Assembly: GCF_012971745.1 (NCBI RefSeq)
Contig: NZ_CP048834.1
Coordinates: forward strand, 3,534,001 to 3,598,000
Direction of reading: 5' to 3'
Source: Starkeya sp. ORNL1
GTDB taxonomy: Bacteria; Pseudomonadota; Alphaproteobacteria; Rhizobiales; Xanthobacteraceae
DNA: 64,000 nucleotides
The notes beneath the pieces were generated by a model that was not told the DNA's origin, did not search any database, and saw only the letters and a program-made list of their open reading frames with translations. Made by a program: the position numbers and the translations under genes. Every line of letters begins with the position of its first letter. The stretch's first letter is position 1. Positions 33,454 through 42,635 of this stretch are shown here, piece by piece.

Positions 33454-34176
33454 GTGAACGCCCTGCGCGCTTTGTTGTTCGACAAGGACGGCACGCTCGT
33501 CGACTTCGACCGCACCTGGGGTCCGGCGGCCGGCGAAGTGATCCGCCGCATCGCCAACGGCAATGCCGACCACATCGCCAGGCTCCAGGATGTGAGCCAC
33601 TTCCTGCCCGATGAGGATCGCTTCCTGCCCACCTCGCCGCTGCTTGCCGGCTCATCCGCGGAGTATGGGCCGCTCTGGGCGGAGATCCTCGGCCGCACCC
33701 CGGACCGCGCCTTCCTCACCGAGATCGATGTCCTGTTCAGGGAAGAGGGCCGGCGCTTCATCACGCCGATCGGCACCCCCAAACAGGCCTTCACCCGGCT
33801 GAGGGCGGCCGGCTTCGAGCTTGGCATTGCCAGCAACGACGCCGAGGCAAACACCAGGCTGCAGGCCGAACTGCTCGGCCTCACCGGGTTGCTGAGTGGG
33901 GTCTATGGCTATGATTCCGGCCACGGCGCCAAGCCCGGCCCCGGCATGATCGAGGCGTTCTGCCGCGATTCCGGCTTGGCCCCGCACCAGGTCGCGCTGA
34001 TCGGCGACACCCATCACGACCTCGTCGCAGCGAAGGCTGCGGGCGCCAACGCCATATTGGTGCGCAGCGGGCCGGCTGCGGTCGACCCATTCGCGAACGA
34101 GGCCGACCTCATCATCGATGATGTCGACGCGCTGGCCGACCTGCTGACGCAGGCGCGCGAGGCAGTGACGTCATGA
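33454..34176 (+). CDS. HAD-superfamily hydrolase, phosphoglycolate phosphatase-like
   Basis: A cytoplasmic haloacid dehalogenase-type phosphatase of 240 residues. Motif I is FDKDGTLVDF (nucleophile Asp and general acid), motif II Ser/Thr lies in LGIASNDAEANTRLQ, the motif III Lys is in GAKPGPGM, and motif IV is ALIGDTHHDLVAAKAAG. A helical cap is inserted after motif I. Phosphoglycolate phosphatase is the closest named type, but substrate preference in this family is hard to predict. The start is a GTG at 33454 without a strong ribosome site. It overlaps the next gene by 4 bases (ATGA). Confidence 0.87.
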   Translation: MNALRALLFDKDGTLVDFDRTWGPAAGEVIRRIANGNADHIARLQDVSHFLPDEDRFLPTSPLLAGSSAEYGPLWAEILGRTPDRAFLTEIDVLFREEGRRFITPIGTPKQAFTRLRAAGFELGIASNDAEANTRLQAELLGLTGLLSGVYGYDSGHGAKPGPGMIEAFCRDSGLAPHQVALIGDTHHDLVAAKAAGANAILVRSGPAAVDPFANEADLIIDDVDALADLLTQAREAVTS

Positions 34177-34958
34177 TCCGCCGGCGGCTCTATATCGAAG
34201 AGCGCATGTCGCGGCTGGCGGTGTGGAGCCTGCGCACGGCGGTGTTCGCGATTCCCGTCACACTGCTCGGCTTCGTGCTCTACTGGACCGAGACGCTCGA
34301 TTTCGAGACTTCGCTGCGCACCATGCTGGCCGGGCTCGGCCTCGCCGCTTTGGCGCTGCTGCTCGCCATCGCCGCCTTCATCGTCATCTGGAATGACGGG
34401 CTGAAGGGGCTGGGGCGCGTCGTCGGCGCCGCCGCCCTCGCCTTGGCACTGCTGCTGCCGCCGGCCGCGGTCGCCGCCTATACCTCGCGCCTGCCGGCGA
34501 TCCACGACATCTCGACCGACACCGAGGATCCGCCGGTGTTCCGTGCGTTGGGCTTCGCCCGCTCGCGCACCGCCAATCCGCTCGATTATGGCGGCGAGGA
34601 CGTCGCCAAGCAGCAGGCGGACGCCTATCCGCAGATCAAGACCATCGAGTTCGATTCGACGCCGGACGAGATCTATAATTCGCTGCTGGCGCTGGCGAAC
34701 CGGCGCAAATGGCAGATCGTCGACGCCACGCCGCCGCGTGGTGGCCTGCGCGACGGGCGCATCGAGGCGGTGACCAGCAATCTGGTGCTCGCCATGCGCT
34801 GGGACATCGTGATCCGGGTACGGCCGACGCCGAACGGCGCCAAGGTCGACATGCGCTCGGTCTCGCGCCATGGCGACCGCGATCTCGGGCTGAATGCCGG
34901 CCGCATCGACGACGTATTCGCCGAGCTCTCCGACGAACGCGGCCGCCGCCGGCGGTGA
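34173..34958 (+). CDS. DUF1499 membrane protein
   Basis: 261 residues. Three hydrophobic segments lie in the first half (about 14-35, 50-73 and 83-105: LRTAVFAIPVTLLGFVLYW, MLAGLGLAALALLLAIAAFI, VVGAAALALALLLPPAAVAA). A soluble C-terminal DUF1499 domain (about 110-255) contains EDPPVFRALGFARSRTANP and DMRSVSRHGDRDLGLNAGRI. Members are of unknown function in the bacterial envelope; a distant relationship to photosystem-assembly domains has been noted for the family. It is translationally coupled to the HAD gene. It ends at a family A hairpin. Confidence 0.85.
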   Translation: MIRRRLYIEERMSRLAVWSLRTAVFAIPVTLLGFVLYWTETLDFETSLRTMLAGLGLAALALLLAIAAFIVIWNDGLKGLGRVVGAAALALALLLPPAAVAAYTSRLPAIHDISTDTEDPPVFRALGFARSRTANPLDYGGEDVAKQQADAYPQIKTIEFDSTPDEIYNSLLALANRRKWQIVDATPPRGGLRDGRIEAVTSNLVLAMRWDIVIRVRPTPNGAKVDMRSVSRHGDRDLGLNAGRIDDVFAELSDERGRRRR

Positions 34959-34972
34959 GCTTCAATTGAGCG

Positions 34973-35008
34973 GTCATCCCGGACGGCCGAAGGCCGAGCC
35001 GGGATGAC
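34973..35008. repeat. Short family A palindrome between convergent genes
   Basis: A compact 36-bp version: GTCATCCCGG, inner ACGGCCGAAGGCCGA hairpin, CCGGGATGAC. It lies between the convergent DUF1499 and MBL genes and is followed by GCTTATTGTTGTTACTT, so it may serve as a bidirectional terminator. Confidence 0.75.
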
Positions 35009-35019
35009 GCTTATTGTTG

Positions 35020-35931
35020 TTACTTAGGCCGATATGTGCCGCCGATCGCTGGCGCGCCGTCCGTCGTCACCACGCTCTCCGCCACCAGCTCTTCCAGATG
35101 CGCCAGCACCGACAGCCCTGCCGCGGACTTGAGGCGCGGATCGAGCCCGACATAGACCCGCTCGACAATCTCCGGGATCGCCAGCGGACCCGCCTCCAGC
35201 GCGTCCAGTATAGCCCGCTCGCGGGCCTCGCGGTGGCGGATGAGACCGCGCACCAGACCCGGCCCATCCGGCACCACATCGCCATGGCCCGGCAGATAGA
35301 GCCGTTCCGGACGCGCCAGCAGTCTGTGCAGCGAGGCCATGTAGTCACTCATCGCACCGTCCGGCGGGGCGACGATGGAGGTCGACCAGCCCATCACATG
35401 GTCGCCCGAGAACAGCATGTCGGTGCCGTCGAGCGCATAGGCCATGTGGTTCGCCGCATGGCCCGGTGTCGCAACGCCGATGAGTTCCCAGCCGCGGCCC
35501 TCGATGCGCCCGCCATCGGGCACGACGACGTCGGGCTGGAATCGATGGTCGGAACTGGCGTCGAGCGGGTTGGCCTCGCCGAGATGCAGCACCCGCGCCG
35601 GGCGGTGCGGGCCCTCCGCATAAGTCGGCGCGCGGGTCGCGGCCTGGAATGCCGGCAGGGCGCCGACATGGTCGCGGTGCGCATGGGTCAGCACGATGTG
35701 CGTCACCTTTTCGCCGCGCACCGCACCGAGCAGCGCGGCGACGTGCCGCGCGTCGTCCGGGCCGGGGTCGATGACCGCCACTTCGCCCACGCCGATGATA
35801 TAACTGCAGGTTCCGGTGAAGGTGAACGGGCCGGGATTGGGCGCCAGCACGCGGCGCACGCCTGCCGCCACGGTCTCCACCACGCCGGGTAGAGCCTCGA
35901 AGCGGCGATTGAAGGCGATTTCATCAGCCAT
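35020..35931 (-). CDS. MBL fold metallo-hydrolase
   Basis: A metallo-beta-lactamase-fold hydrolase of 303 residues. The dinuclear zinc motif HxHxDH is in VLTHAHRDHVGALPAF. Further ligands are a His in IGVATPGHAANHMAY, Asp in LFSGDHVMGWSTSI, and His in YLPGHGDVVPDGP. A C-terminal winged-helix-like region (HREARERAILDALEAGPLAI) matches the LACTB2-type group (beta-lactamase-like protein 2), whose eukaryotic member is an RNase; bacterial roles are unknown. The gene is divergent from carbonic anhydrase with 146 bp between starts. Confidence 0.88.
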   Translation of the reverse strand: MADEIAFNRRFEALPGVVETVAAGVRRVLAPNPGPFTFTGTCSYIIGVGEVAVIDPGPDDARHVAALLGAVRGEKVTHIVLTHAHRDHVGALPAFQAATRAPTYAEGPHRPARVLHLGEANPLDASSDHRFQPDVVVPDGGRIEGRGWELIGVATPGHAANHMAYALDGTDMLFSGDHVMGWSTSIVAPPDGAMSDYMASLHRLLARPERLYLPGHGDVVPDGPGLVRGLIRHREARERAILDALEAGPLAIPEIVERVYVGLDPRLKSAAGLSVLAHLEELVAESVVTTDGAPAIGGTYRPK

Positions 35932-36077
35932 GACGGCGCTCCCGCGAGGACCCTCGCCGCATTAGCGCACGTATGCGCGACCGTCGAGGTGACGATGCGT
36001 AGGGTATTGCCGCGGCGCAGCGCGGGGGCGATGGTGCGCGCGGTCACGCATTTGTCGTCTGGCACCGGGGAGAGTTG

Positions 36078-36692
36078 ATGGACGAGCTTCTGGATGGCTA
36101 TCGCCGCTTCCGCGCCACTGCATGGCCCGAGCGCAAGGCACTGTTCGAGAAGTTGGCGGCGCGCGGGCAGCGGCCGCAGACCCTGGTGATCGCCTGCTCC
36201 GACAGCCGGGTCGACCCGTCCATGATCTTCGATGCCGGGCCGGGCGAACTGTTCGTGGTGCGCAACGTCGCCAATCTCGTGCCGCCCTACCAGACGCCGG
36301 ACCATGCCCATCACGGCACCAGCGCGGCGCTGGAGTTCGCGGTGAAGGTGCTGGAGGTGGCCAACATCGTCGTGCTCGGCCACGCGCTGTGTGGCGGCGT
36401 GCGCGCCGCGCTTGAGGGCGGGCCGGCGGTGGCACAGGACTTCCTGCCGGACTGGATCAAGATCGCCGATCCGGCGATCGTGGTGGCGGAGAACCTGACC
36501 AAGGATCCGGAAGAGCGCCGGCGCGTTGCCGAATATGCCTGCGTGAAACTCTCGCTGCGCAATCTGGAAACCTTTCCCTGGATCAGCGAACGCGTCGCCG
36601 ATGGCCGGCTCACCATGCACGGCGCCTATTTCGCGGTGGCGACCGGGGTGCTGGAGCGCCTGCGCCCCGACGGCACCTTCGGGCCGGCATGA
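36078..36692 (+). CDS. Beta-class carbonic anhydrase
   Basis: A zinc enzyme of 204 residues that interconverts CO2 and bicarbonate. Zinc ligands are in ACSDSRVDP (Cys40, with the Asp-Arg dyad) and VLGHALCGGV (His and Cys about residues 100-103). The substrate-binding stretch GPGELFVVRNVANLVPPY is intact. ATG 36078 follows GGGGAGAG; the TTG at 36075 in the same frame is not needed. No signal peptide is seen, so it is cytoplasmic. The cupin gene follows after 12 bp, suggesting an operon. Confidence 0.94.
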   Translation: MDELLDGYRRFRATAWPERKALFEKLAARGQRPQTLVIACSDSRVDPSMIFDAGPGELFVVRNVANLVPPYQTPDHAHHGTSAALEFAVKVLEVANIVVLGHALCGGVRAALEGGPAVAQDFLPDWIKIADPAIVVAENLTKDPEERRRVAEYACVKLSLRNLETFPWISERVADGRLTMHGAYFAVATGVLERLRPDGTFGPA

Positions 36693-36704
36693 GGAGGCGA
36701 GACC

Positions 36705-37208
36705 ATGCGCGATCATCCCGACCATGTTCACGACCACCCGCACGAGCACGAGCGCTGGAAGCATGACGGCGTGCGCGTCATCCCCGGCGACAAGCTCGAT
36801 CCCAACGCCGCACAGACGCCCGGCATGTATCGGCAGGCGGCGATCAATCTTGCCCGTGTCGGCGCGCAGAAGATCTGGGCCGGCACGGTGCGGATCGAGC
36901 CGAACGCCAAGACCGGCGCCCACCATCACGGCGCGCTGGAGAGCGTGATCTATGTGGTGCGCGGGCGCGCCCGCATGCGCTGGGGCGAGAAGCTGGAATA
37001 TGTCGCCGAGGCCGGCCCCGGCGACTTCATCTTCGTACCGCCTTATGTGCCGCACCAGGAAATCAACGCCGATCCCGGGGAACCGCTGGAATGCGTGGTG
37101 GTGCGTTCCGACAATGAGGCGGTGGTGGTGAACCTGCCGGACATCGAGCCGGTGGAGGCGCCGGAAGACGTGCTCTGGATCGACCCTATCCACAAGGCGC
37201 CGGGCTGA
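36705..37208 (+). CDS. Cupin domain protein
   Basis: 167 residues with a single double-stranded beta-helix domain (about 60-160). Cupin motif 1 is TGAHHHGALESVIYVVRGRA with three metal-ligand-type His/Glu positions, and motif 2 is GPGDFIFVPPYVPHQEINAD. The N-terminus is rich in His and Asp (DHPDHVHDHPHEHERWKHD), which might bind metal. It is probably a small metal-binding sensor or enzyme; no substrate can be given. GGAGG before the ATG and the 12-bp spacing indicate cotranscription with carbonic anhydrase. Confidence 0.85.
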   Translation: MRDHPDHVHDHPHEHERWKHDGVRVIPGDKLDPNAAQTPGMYRQAAINLARVGAQKIWAGTVRIEPNAKTGAHHHGALESVIYVVRGRARMRWGEKLEYVAEAGPGDFIFVPPYVPHQEINADPGEPLECVVVRSDNEAVVVNLPDIEPVEAPEDVLWIDPIHKAPG

Positions 37209-37312
37209 GCTGCCGGAGCGCGGGCGAGTGGCGCCGTCGAGGCTCCGGCCATTCGCGGCCATCGGCCGCGCCGCTATACTGCCACCTTGCTCCGCAATCG
37301 CCTGGGGGACAG

Positions 37313-38506
37313 ATGGCCAGCCGTGACGCAAACACAGCCCTTGCCGAGAGACCCCGCAACCCGCAACACGTCGCCCCGCTTAAAGCTGCCGTACAGGCAT
37401 TAGCGCCTCTGATCGAGCGGCATCGCGTGGCAGCAGCCAATGACCGGCGTCTGCCATCGTGCGTGTTCGACGCACTCGCGGATGCCGACCTTATGAGGCT
37501 GTGGCTTCCCGAGGGCCTGGGCGGACTTGAATTGTCGCCGCTCGACTTCATGGAGATCGTCGAAGCGGCGGCGGCGGTCGATGCTTCGATTGGATGGCTG
37601 GTCGGCAACGGCGCGGGGATGAGCCGCGTGGCCGGATATCTCGACGAGGCGGTCGCCCGGGAGTGGTTTGCAAAGCCCAACAGCTTCGTGGTCGGCGCCA
37701 CCGGCGCGGTGGGCCAAGCGGTCTCGACGAACGGTGGGTACCGGGTCACGGGCCGCTGGCCCTTCGGCAGCGGTGTCCATCACGCATCAAGGTTGATGGG
37801 CTTGTGCGCGGTGCCCGATCCCGATGACGGGAAGGGACAGAAGACGATCGCCTGCTATTTTTCCCCTGCCGACATCGTCACCTTCGATACCTGGCACGTC
37901 AGCGGCCTGCGGGCGACGGGGAGTTGCGATTGGGCGGTGAACGACGTGTTCGTTCCGCTCGAGCATACGCACGCCTTCCCCGATCCCCATGCGACGCAGC
38001 CCGGCCTGCTCTACCGCATGCCGGGCCTCTCGGTTTTTGCCTGGACGGTTTCCGTGGTGCCGCTGGGGATCGCACACTGCGCAATCGAACGCTTCAAGGT
38101 CTTGGCCACCCAGAAATCGAGGCCAGGCACCAGTGGCGTTCTCGCCGACCGGGAGATCGTACAGGATGCCGTCGGACGGGCAGACACGCGCCACGCGGCG
38201 GCACGCGCCCTGCTCGTGGCTGCCATGACGGAGCTTATGCAAGCGACTGGTCAAGGGGGCGAGCGCCTTGTCCGCGCGCGCATCAACCTGCGCGCGGCGT
38301 GCGCGTTTGCTGCAGAAAGCGCAGTCCATATCGTCGATTCGTTGGCGGCACTCGCCGGGGCTTCGGCGATCTTCGAAGCCGAGGCCCTCACGCGCTGCGT
38401 TCAGGACGTACATGCTGCGGTCAGGCACATTGCGATGAGTCCCAACAATTACGGCCTCACCGGCCGCCTGGGGCTCGGACGGGATCTGCAGGCCGCGAGG
38501 TTTTGA
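37313..38506 (+). CDS. Acyl-CoA dehydrogenase-fold flavoprotein (possible monooxygenase)
   Basis: A 397-residue protein with the acyl-CoA dehydrogenase fold: N-terminal helical domain with LMRLWLPEGLGGLELSPLDF, central beta domain with GYRVTGRWPFGSGVHHASRL and DTWHVSGLRATGSCDWAVND, and C-terminal helical domain. The WxFGSGVHHA-type signature and absence of the usual catalytic Glu region suggest the DszC/HsaA-like group D flavin monooxygenases rather than a true dehydrogenase. GGGGGA lies before the ATG. It stands alone with no reductase partner nearby. Base use looks somewhat less GC-biased than neighbours and it sits beside tRNA genes, so acquisition by transfer is possible. Bases 38507-38744 downstream hold nothing I recognise. 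Confidence 0.8.
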   Translation: MASRDANTALAERPRNPQHVAPLKAAVQALAPLIERHRVAAANDRRLPSCVFDALADADLMRLWLPEGLGGLELSPLDFMEIVEAAAAVDASIGWLVGNGAGMSRVAGYLDEAVAREWFAKPNSFVVGATGAVGQAVSTNGGYRVTGRWPFGSGVHHASRLMGLCAVPDPDDGKGQKTIACYFSPADIVTFDTWHVSGLRATGSCDWAVNDVFVPLEHTHAFPDPHATQPGLLYRMPGLSVFAWTVSVVPLGIAHCAIERFKVLATQKSRPGTSGVLADREIVQDAVGRADTRHAAARALLVAAMTELMQATGQGGERLVRARINLRAACAFAAESAVHIVDSLAALAGASAIFEAEALTRCVQDVHAAVRHIAMSPNNYGLTGRLGLGRDLQAARF

Positions 38507-38744
38507 CGTCACACTGCGTGGGGGCGCCAGCGCTGTCGGGGAGCGCGTTCCGAGCTATTCGGCCGATCGAGGAACTCGTCTTCTGTCTCTTTGCGACCCT
38601 TGATTTCCAGTCGCCGTTCGAACTGAGCCGACGCCAGACCAACGCGGCATGCCCGCCATCGACGGGCCCGCGGACGAGCGCCGAAACCTGCCACGATACT
38701 TATCGGAATGATGTCTGTTGGGTCCGGGAAACCCTTGTAAATGC

Positions 38745-38821
38745 TGGTCGGAGTGGCAGGATTTGAACCTGCGACCCCCTCGTCCCGAACGAGGTGCGCT
38801 ACCGGGCTGCGCTACACTCCG
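38745..38821 (-). tRNA. tRNA-Pro (anticodon CGG)
   Basis: A 77-nt cloverleaf on the minus strand. The acceptor stem is CGGAGTG paired with CACTCCG, discriminator A and encoded CCA. The anticodon stem CCTCG/CGAGG encloses the loop TTCGGGA, giving CGG, which reads CCG codons. The T-loop GGTTCAAATCC is standard. Confidence 0.96.
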
Positions 38822-38986
38822 CCGCGGCGCGAGCCTCTAGCACGGCAAACAGCCACGCGGCAAGGGCGATGCGACAGCATTCTGATGCGGCGATCAAAAC
38901 GAGCTGTGGGTGACGCATGAGTTGAAAGCGCCGCCGGACTGTGGCTATGTCCGCGCCCGCACGCGTGGCTGCGCCGCGCAGGCCGT

Positions 38987-39061
38987 TGGGGCGTCGCCAA
39001 GTGGTAAGGCAGCGGATTTTGATTCCGCCATACGGAGGTTCGAATCCTCCCGCCCCAGCCA
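38987..39061 (+). tRNA. tRNA-Gln (anticodon TTG)
   Basis: A 75-nt cloverleaf. The acceptor stem is TGGGGCG paired with CGCCCCA, discriminator G and encoded CCA. The anticodon stem GCGGA/TCCGC encloses TTTTGAT, giving TTG for CAA codons. The T-loop GGTTCGAATCC is standard. It lies 110 bp upstream of napE. Confidence 0.96.
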
Positions 39062-39124
39062 GTTTCCCTACCGAGATAGTGGCCGCCGTTCCATCGACAT
39101 TGCGGCAAGATCGCGCTACTTCTT

Positions 39125-39138
39125 TTGAAGAGCTTCAA
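39125..39138. promoter_or_regulatory. Possible Crp/Fnr-family operator upstream of napE
   Basis: TTGAA-N4-TTCAA, with perfect arms, differs from the FNR/FixK consensus TTGAT-N4-ATCAA at one position per arm. It is 33 bp before the napE start. Nap operons are often under Fnr-type or redox control, so a role is plausible but unproven. Confidence 0.35.
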
Positions 39139-39170
39139 ACTGGCTCTGCAGGCGCGTGTCGAGGCCGACA

Positions 39171-39371
39171 ATGGCTCCGATCATCTCCGAAGATCACGCT
39201 ATGGCGCGGAACGCGGTTCCGCCCCCATCGCGGCGCGAGGAAATCGTCGCCTTCATCGTGCTCGCCATCATCATCTGGCCGATCCTCGCTGTCGGCGTCG
39301 TCGGCGGCTACGGCTTCATCATCTGGATGTTCCAGCTGATCTACGGCCCGCCCGGCCCCCCACATCATTAG
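39171..39371 (+). CDS. napE: Periplasmic nitrate reductase subunit NapE
   Basis: A 66-residue membrane protein with one helix (EEIVAFIVLAIIIWPILAVG) and the NapE-like C-terminus GGYGFIIWMFQLIYGPPGPP. Its exact role is unknown, but it is a regular part of nap operons in alphaproteobacteria. ATG 39171 is preferred because GAGG precedes it; ATG 39201 is an alternative. It is the first gene of the operon; napF follows after 7 bp. Confidence 0.9.
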   Translation: MAPIISEDHAMARNAVPPPSRREEIVAFIVLAIIIWPILAVGVVGGYGFIIWMFQLIYGPPGPPHH

Positions 39372-39378
39372 GTGAGCC

Positions 39379-39879
39379 ATGGGCAGACAGGGGCTCGACA
39401 GGCGGACCTTTCTGAGCGGCGGCTTCGCCGCCGAGCATCTGGTCCGTCCGCCCTGGACACGCGATTCCGTCATCGCTGAGGCCTGTTCCGGCTGCGGCGC
39501 CTGCATCCCCGCCTGCCCGCAATCGATCATTTCGCTGGATCGCCGTCGGCGGCCGGTGGTCGAGTTCGATGCTGGCGAGTGCACTTTCTGCGGGCGATGT
39601 GCCGATGCGTGTCCGGAGCCGGTCTTCGACCGTAGCATCGCCCCGTTCCCGCACATCGCCGTCATCGGGGACACGTGTTTTCCCGCACGCGGGATCGTGT
39701 GCCAGAGCTGCGGCGACGCCTGCCCCGAGATGGCGATCAGCTTCCGGCTGCGGCTCGGCGGGCCCGCGCTGCCGTTCATCGCCGCGGATCGATGTACGGG
39801 CTGCGGCGCCTGCATCGCGGCATGCCCGGCGGACGCCATTGCTGCGACCGTCCCCAAGAGGGAGGCGCCGCATGTCTGA
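39379..39879 (+). CDS. napF: Ferredoxin-type protein NapF
   Basis: A cytoplasmic iron-sulfur protein of 166 residues involved in assembling or loading the NapA iron-sulfur cluster. Four cysteine groups are visible: CSGCGACIPACPQ, CTFCGRCADACPEP, a reduced CQSCGDACPE, and CTGCGACIAACPADA. The N-terminus RQGLDRRTFLSGGFAAE resembles a Tat signal but in NapF is retained in the cytoplasm. It overlaps napD by 8 bases. Confidence 0.93.
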   Translation: MGRQGLDRRTFLSGGFAAEHLVRPPWTRDSVIAEACSGCGACIPACPQSIISLDRRRRPVVEFDAGECTFCGRCADACPEPVFDRSIAPFPHIAVIGDTCFPARGIVCQSCGDACPEMAISFRLRLGGPALPFIAADRCTGCGACIAACPADAIAATVPKREAPHV

Positions 39880-40138
39880 GGCTGTCCTTCACATATCGAG
39901 CGCCGTCGTCGTCGCCTTCCCGCATCGCTGCGCCGAGGTCGTGGCACAGCTGCGCACATTGCCGGATACCGAGGTCCACTATGTCGAGAACGGCAAGATC
40001 GTGCTCGTCCTCGAAGGTGCGACCACGGGTGAGATCGGCGCGCGGCTCGCCGCGATCGGGCTGATGGACGGCGTCCTCGCCGCCAATCTCGTCTTCGAAC
40101 AGATCGACATCCTGGACGATCCCGGAGTTGTCCCATGA
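39872..40138 (+). CDS. napD: NapA Tat-signal chaperone NapD
   Basis: An 88-residue cytoplasmic chaperone that binds the NapA twin-arginine signal peptide until cofactor insertion is complete. The sequence [20 protein letters not shown] with [20 protein letters not shown] and [13 protein letters not shown] matches NapD's ferredoxin-like fold. GGGAGG lies about 8 bases before ATG 39872. It overlaps napF by 8 bases and napA by 4, so all three are translationally coupled. Confidence 0.94.
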   Translation: MSEAVLHISSAVVVAFPHRCAEVVAQLRTLPDTEVHYVENGKIVLVLEGATTGEIGARLAAIGLMDGVLAANLVFEQIDILDDPGVVP

Positions 40139-42630
40139 GCCTGTCACGCCGCGAAATATTGAAGGCGCAGGCCGCCGGCGTCGCCGCGCTTGCCGCCAAT
40201 ATCAGCCTGCCGGCGGGCGCCCAGCCCGTTGCCGGTGGCGTCGAGGCGCTGAAGATCCAGTGGTCGAAGGCGCCCTGCCGCTTCTGCGGCACCGGATGCG
40301 GCGTCATGGTCGGCGTCAAGGACGGGCGCGTGGTCGCCACCCACGGCGACATGCTCGCCGAGGTCAATCGCGGCCTCAACTGCGTGAAGGGCTATTTCCT
40401 CTCCAAGATCATGTATGGCGGGGACCGCCTCACCCAGCCGCTGCTGCGCAAGAAGAACGGCGCCTACGCCAAGGACGGCGAATTCACCCCGGTAAGCTGG
40501 GACGAGGCGTTCGACGTCATGGCCGAACAGGCCAAGCGCGTGCTGAAGGAGAAGGGCCCGACCGCGGTCGGTATGTTCGGCTCGGGGCAATGGACCATCT
40601 GGGAAGGCTACGCCGCGACCAAGCTGATGCGCGCGGGCTTGCGCTCCAACAATCTCGACCCCAATGCGCGCCACTGCATGGCATCGGCCGCCTACGCCTT
40701 CATGCGCACCTTCGGCATGGACGAGCCGATGGGCTGCTATGACGATTTCGAGGTCACGGACGCCTTCGTGCTCTGGGGCTCGAACATGGCGGAGATGCAC
40801 CCCATCCTGTGGACCCGCGTCGCCGACCGCCGGCTCGGCAATCCGCATGTGAAGGTCGCGGTGCTCTCCACCTTCACCAATCGCAGCTCGGACCTCGCGG
40901 ACATCCCGATCGTCTTCAAGCCCGGGACCGACCTCGCCATCCTCAACTACATCGCCAACCACATCATCACGACCGGCCGCGTCAATCAGGACTTCGTGCG
41001 CAACCACACCGCCTTCGTGCGCGGCGCGACCGAGATCGGCTACGGGCTGAGGGAGGACGATCCGCGCGAGATCGCGGCGCGCAAGGCCAAGGATGTCGCG
41101 GCGACCGAGCCGATCGACTTCGACGCCTACGCCGCCTTCGTGAAGGACTACACGCTCGACAAGGTCTCCAAGCTCAGCGGCGTCGAGCCCGGCTTCCTGG
41201 AGCAGCTCGCCGAGCTCTATGCCGATCCGCAGCGCAAGGTCGTCTCGTTCTGGACCATGGGCTTCAATCAGCATGTGCGGGGCGTGTGGGCGAACCAGCT
41301 CGTCTACAACCTGCATTTGCTGACGGGAAAGATCTCCGAGCCGGGCAACAGCCCGTTCTCGCTCACCGGCCAGCCCTCGGCCTGCGGCACGGCGCGCGAG
41401 GTGGGCACCTTCGCCCACCGGCTTCCGGCGGACATGACGGTGGTCAATCCCGAGCATCGCAAGCATGCCGAGGAGATCTGGCGCATTCCCCACGGCATCA
41501 TTCCGGCCAAGCCCGGCTATCACGCCGTGGAACAGGACCGCATGCTGCGCGACGGCAAGCTCAATTTCTACTGGATACAGGTCAACAACAATCTCCAGGC
41601 CTCGCCGAACAACAGCAACGAGGCCTATCCCGGCTATCGCAACCCGGAGAACTTCATCGTCGTCTCCGACGCCTATCCGACGGTGACCGCCATGGCCGCC
41701 GACCTCATATTGCCGGCGGCGATGTGGGTGGAGAAGGAGGGCGCCTACGGCAATGCCGAGCGCCGCACCCATTTCTGGCACCAGCTGGTGCAGGCACCGG
41801 GCGAGGCGCGTTCCGACCTATGGCAGATGATGGAGTTCTCGAAGCGGTTCACCACCGACGAGGTCTGGCCGGCGGAGCTTCTCGACGCCAATCCGAACTA
41901 TCGCGACAAGACGCTGTTCGAGGTGCTGTTCAAGAACGGCAATGTCGACCGCTTCCCGATGAGCGAGACCAGCCCGGACTACGCCAACAACGAGGCGAAG
42001 GCGTTCGGCTTCTACGTCCAGAAGGGCCTGTTCGAGGAATATGCCGCCTTCGGGCGCGGCCACGGCCACGACCTCGCGCCGTTCGACACCTACCACCAGG
42101 TGCGCGGCCTGCGCTGGCCGGTGGTCGACGGCAAGGAGACGCGCTGGCGCTATCGCGAGGGGCTCGACCCCTATGTGAAGGCGGGCAAGGGTGTCGAATT
42201 CTACGGCAACGCCGACGGCCGCGCCAAGATCATCGCGGTGCCCTACGAGCCCCCCGCCGAGGTGCCGGACGCGGAATATGATTTCTGGCTGGTCACCGGC
42301 CGGGTGCTCGAACACTGGCACTCGGGCTCCATGACCATGCGGGTGCCGGAGCTTTACAAGGCGTTCCCGGGCGCCCGCTGCTTCATGCATGCCGAGGACG
42401 CGCGCAAGCGCGGGCTCAACCAGGGCGCCGAGGTGCGCATCATCTCGCGGCGCGGCGAGATGCGGACCCGGATCGAGACGCGTGGACGCAACCGCATGCC
42501 GGTCGGCGTCGTGTTCGTCCCCTGGTTCGACGCCAGCCAGCTCATCAACAAGACGACACTCGACGCGACGGATCCCATCTCCAAGCAGACGGATTTCAAG
42601 AAATGCGCGGTGAAGATCGTCCCCGTCTGA
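40135..42630 (+). CDS. napA: Periplasmic nitrate reductase catalytic subunit NapA
   Basis: The molybdenum enzyme that reduces nitrate to nitrite in the periplasm, 831 residues. The twin-arginine signal is [20 protein letters not shown]. The [4Fe-4S] ligands are CRFCGTGCG followed by a fourth Cys in [10 protein letters not shown]. The Mo-coordinating Cys is in [20 protein letters not shown], followed by PMGCYDDFE. Mo-bis-MGD-binding blocks such as [30 protein letters not shown] and [14 protein letters not shown] are intact, so the enzyme should be active. Its length matches NapA of related bacteria. The start overlaps napD. Confidence 0.97.
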   Translation: MSLSRREILKAQAAGVAALAANISLPAGAQPVAGGVEALKIQWSKAPCRFCGTGCGVMVGVKDGRVVATHGDMLAEVNRGLNCVKGYFLSKIMYGGDRLTQPLLRKKNGAYAKDGEFTPVSWDEAFDVMAEQAKRVLKEKGPTAVGMFGSGQWTIWEGYAATKLMRAGLRSNNLDPNARHCMASAAYAFMRTFGMDEPMGCYDDFEVTDAFVLWGSNMAEMHPILWTRVADRRLGNPHVKVAVLSTFTNRSSDLADIPIVFKPGTDLAILNYIANHIITTGRVNQDFVRNHTAFVRGATEIGYGLREDDPREIAARKAKDVAATEPIDFDAYAAFVKDYTLDKVSKLSGVEPGFLEQLAELYADPQRKVVSFWTMGFNQHVRGVWANQLVYNLHLLTGKISEPGNSPFSLTGQPSACGTAREVGTFAHRLPADMTVVNPEHRKHAEEIWRIPHGIIPAKPGYHAVEQDRMLRDGKLNFYWIQVNNNLQASPNNSNEAYPGYRNPENFIVVSDAYPTVTAMAADLILPAAMWVEKEGAYGNAERRTHFWHQLVQAPGEARSDLWQMMEFSKRFTTDEVWPAELLDANPNYRDKTLFEVLFKNGNVDRFPMSETSPDYANNEAKAFGFYVQKGLFEEYAAFGRGHGHDLAPFDTYHQVRGLRWPVVDGKETRWRYREGLDPYVKAGKGVEFYGNADGRAKIIAVPYEPPAEVPDAEYDFWLVTGRVLEHWHSGSMTMRVPELYKAFPGARCFMHAEDARKRGLNQGAEVRIISRRGEMRTRIETRGRNRMPVGVVFVPWFDASQLINKTTLDATDPISKQTDFKKCAVKIVPV

Positions 42631-42635
42631 ACGCC

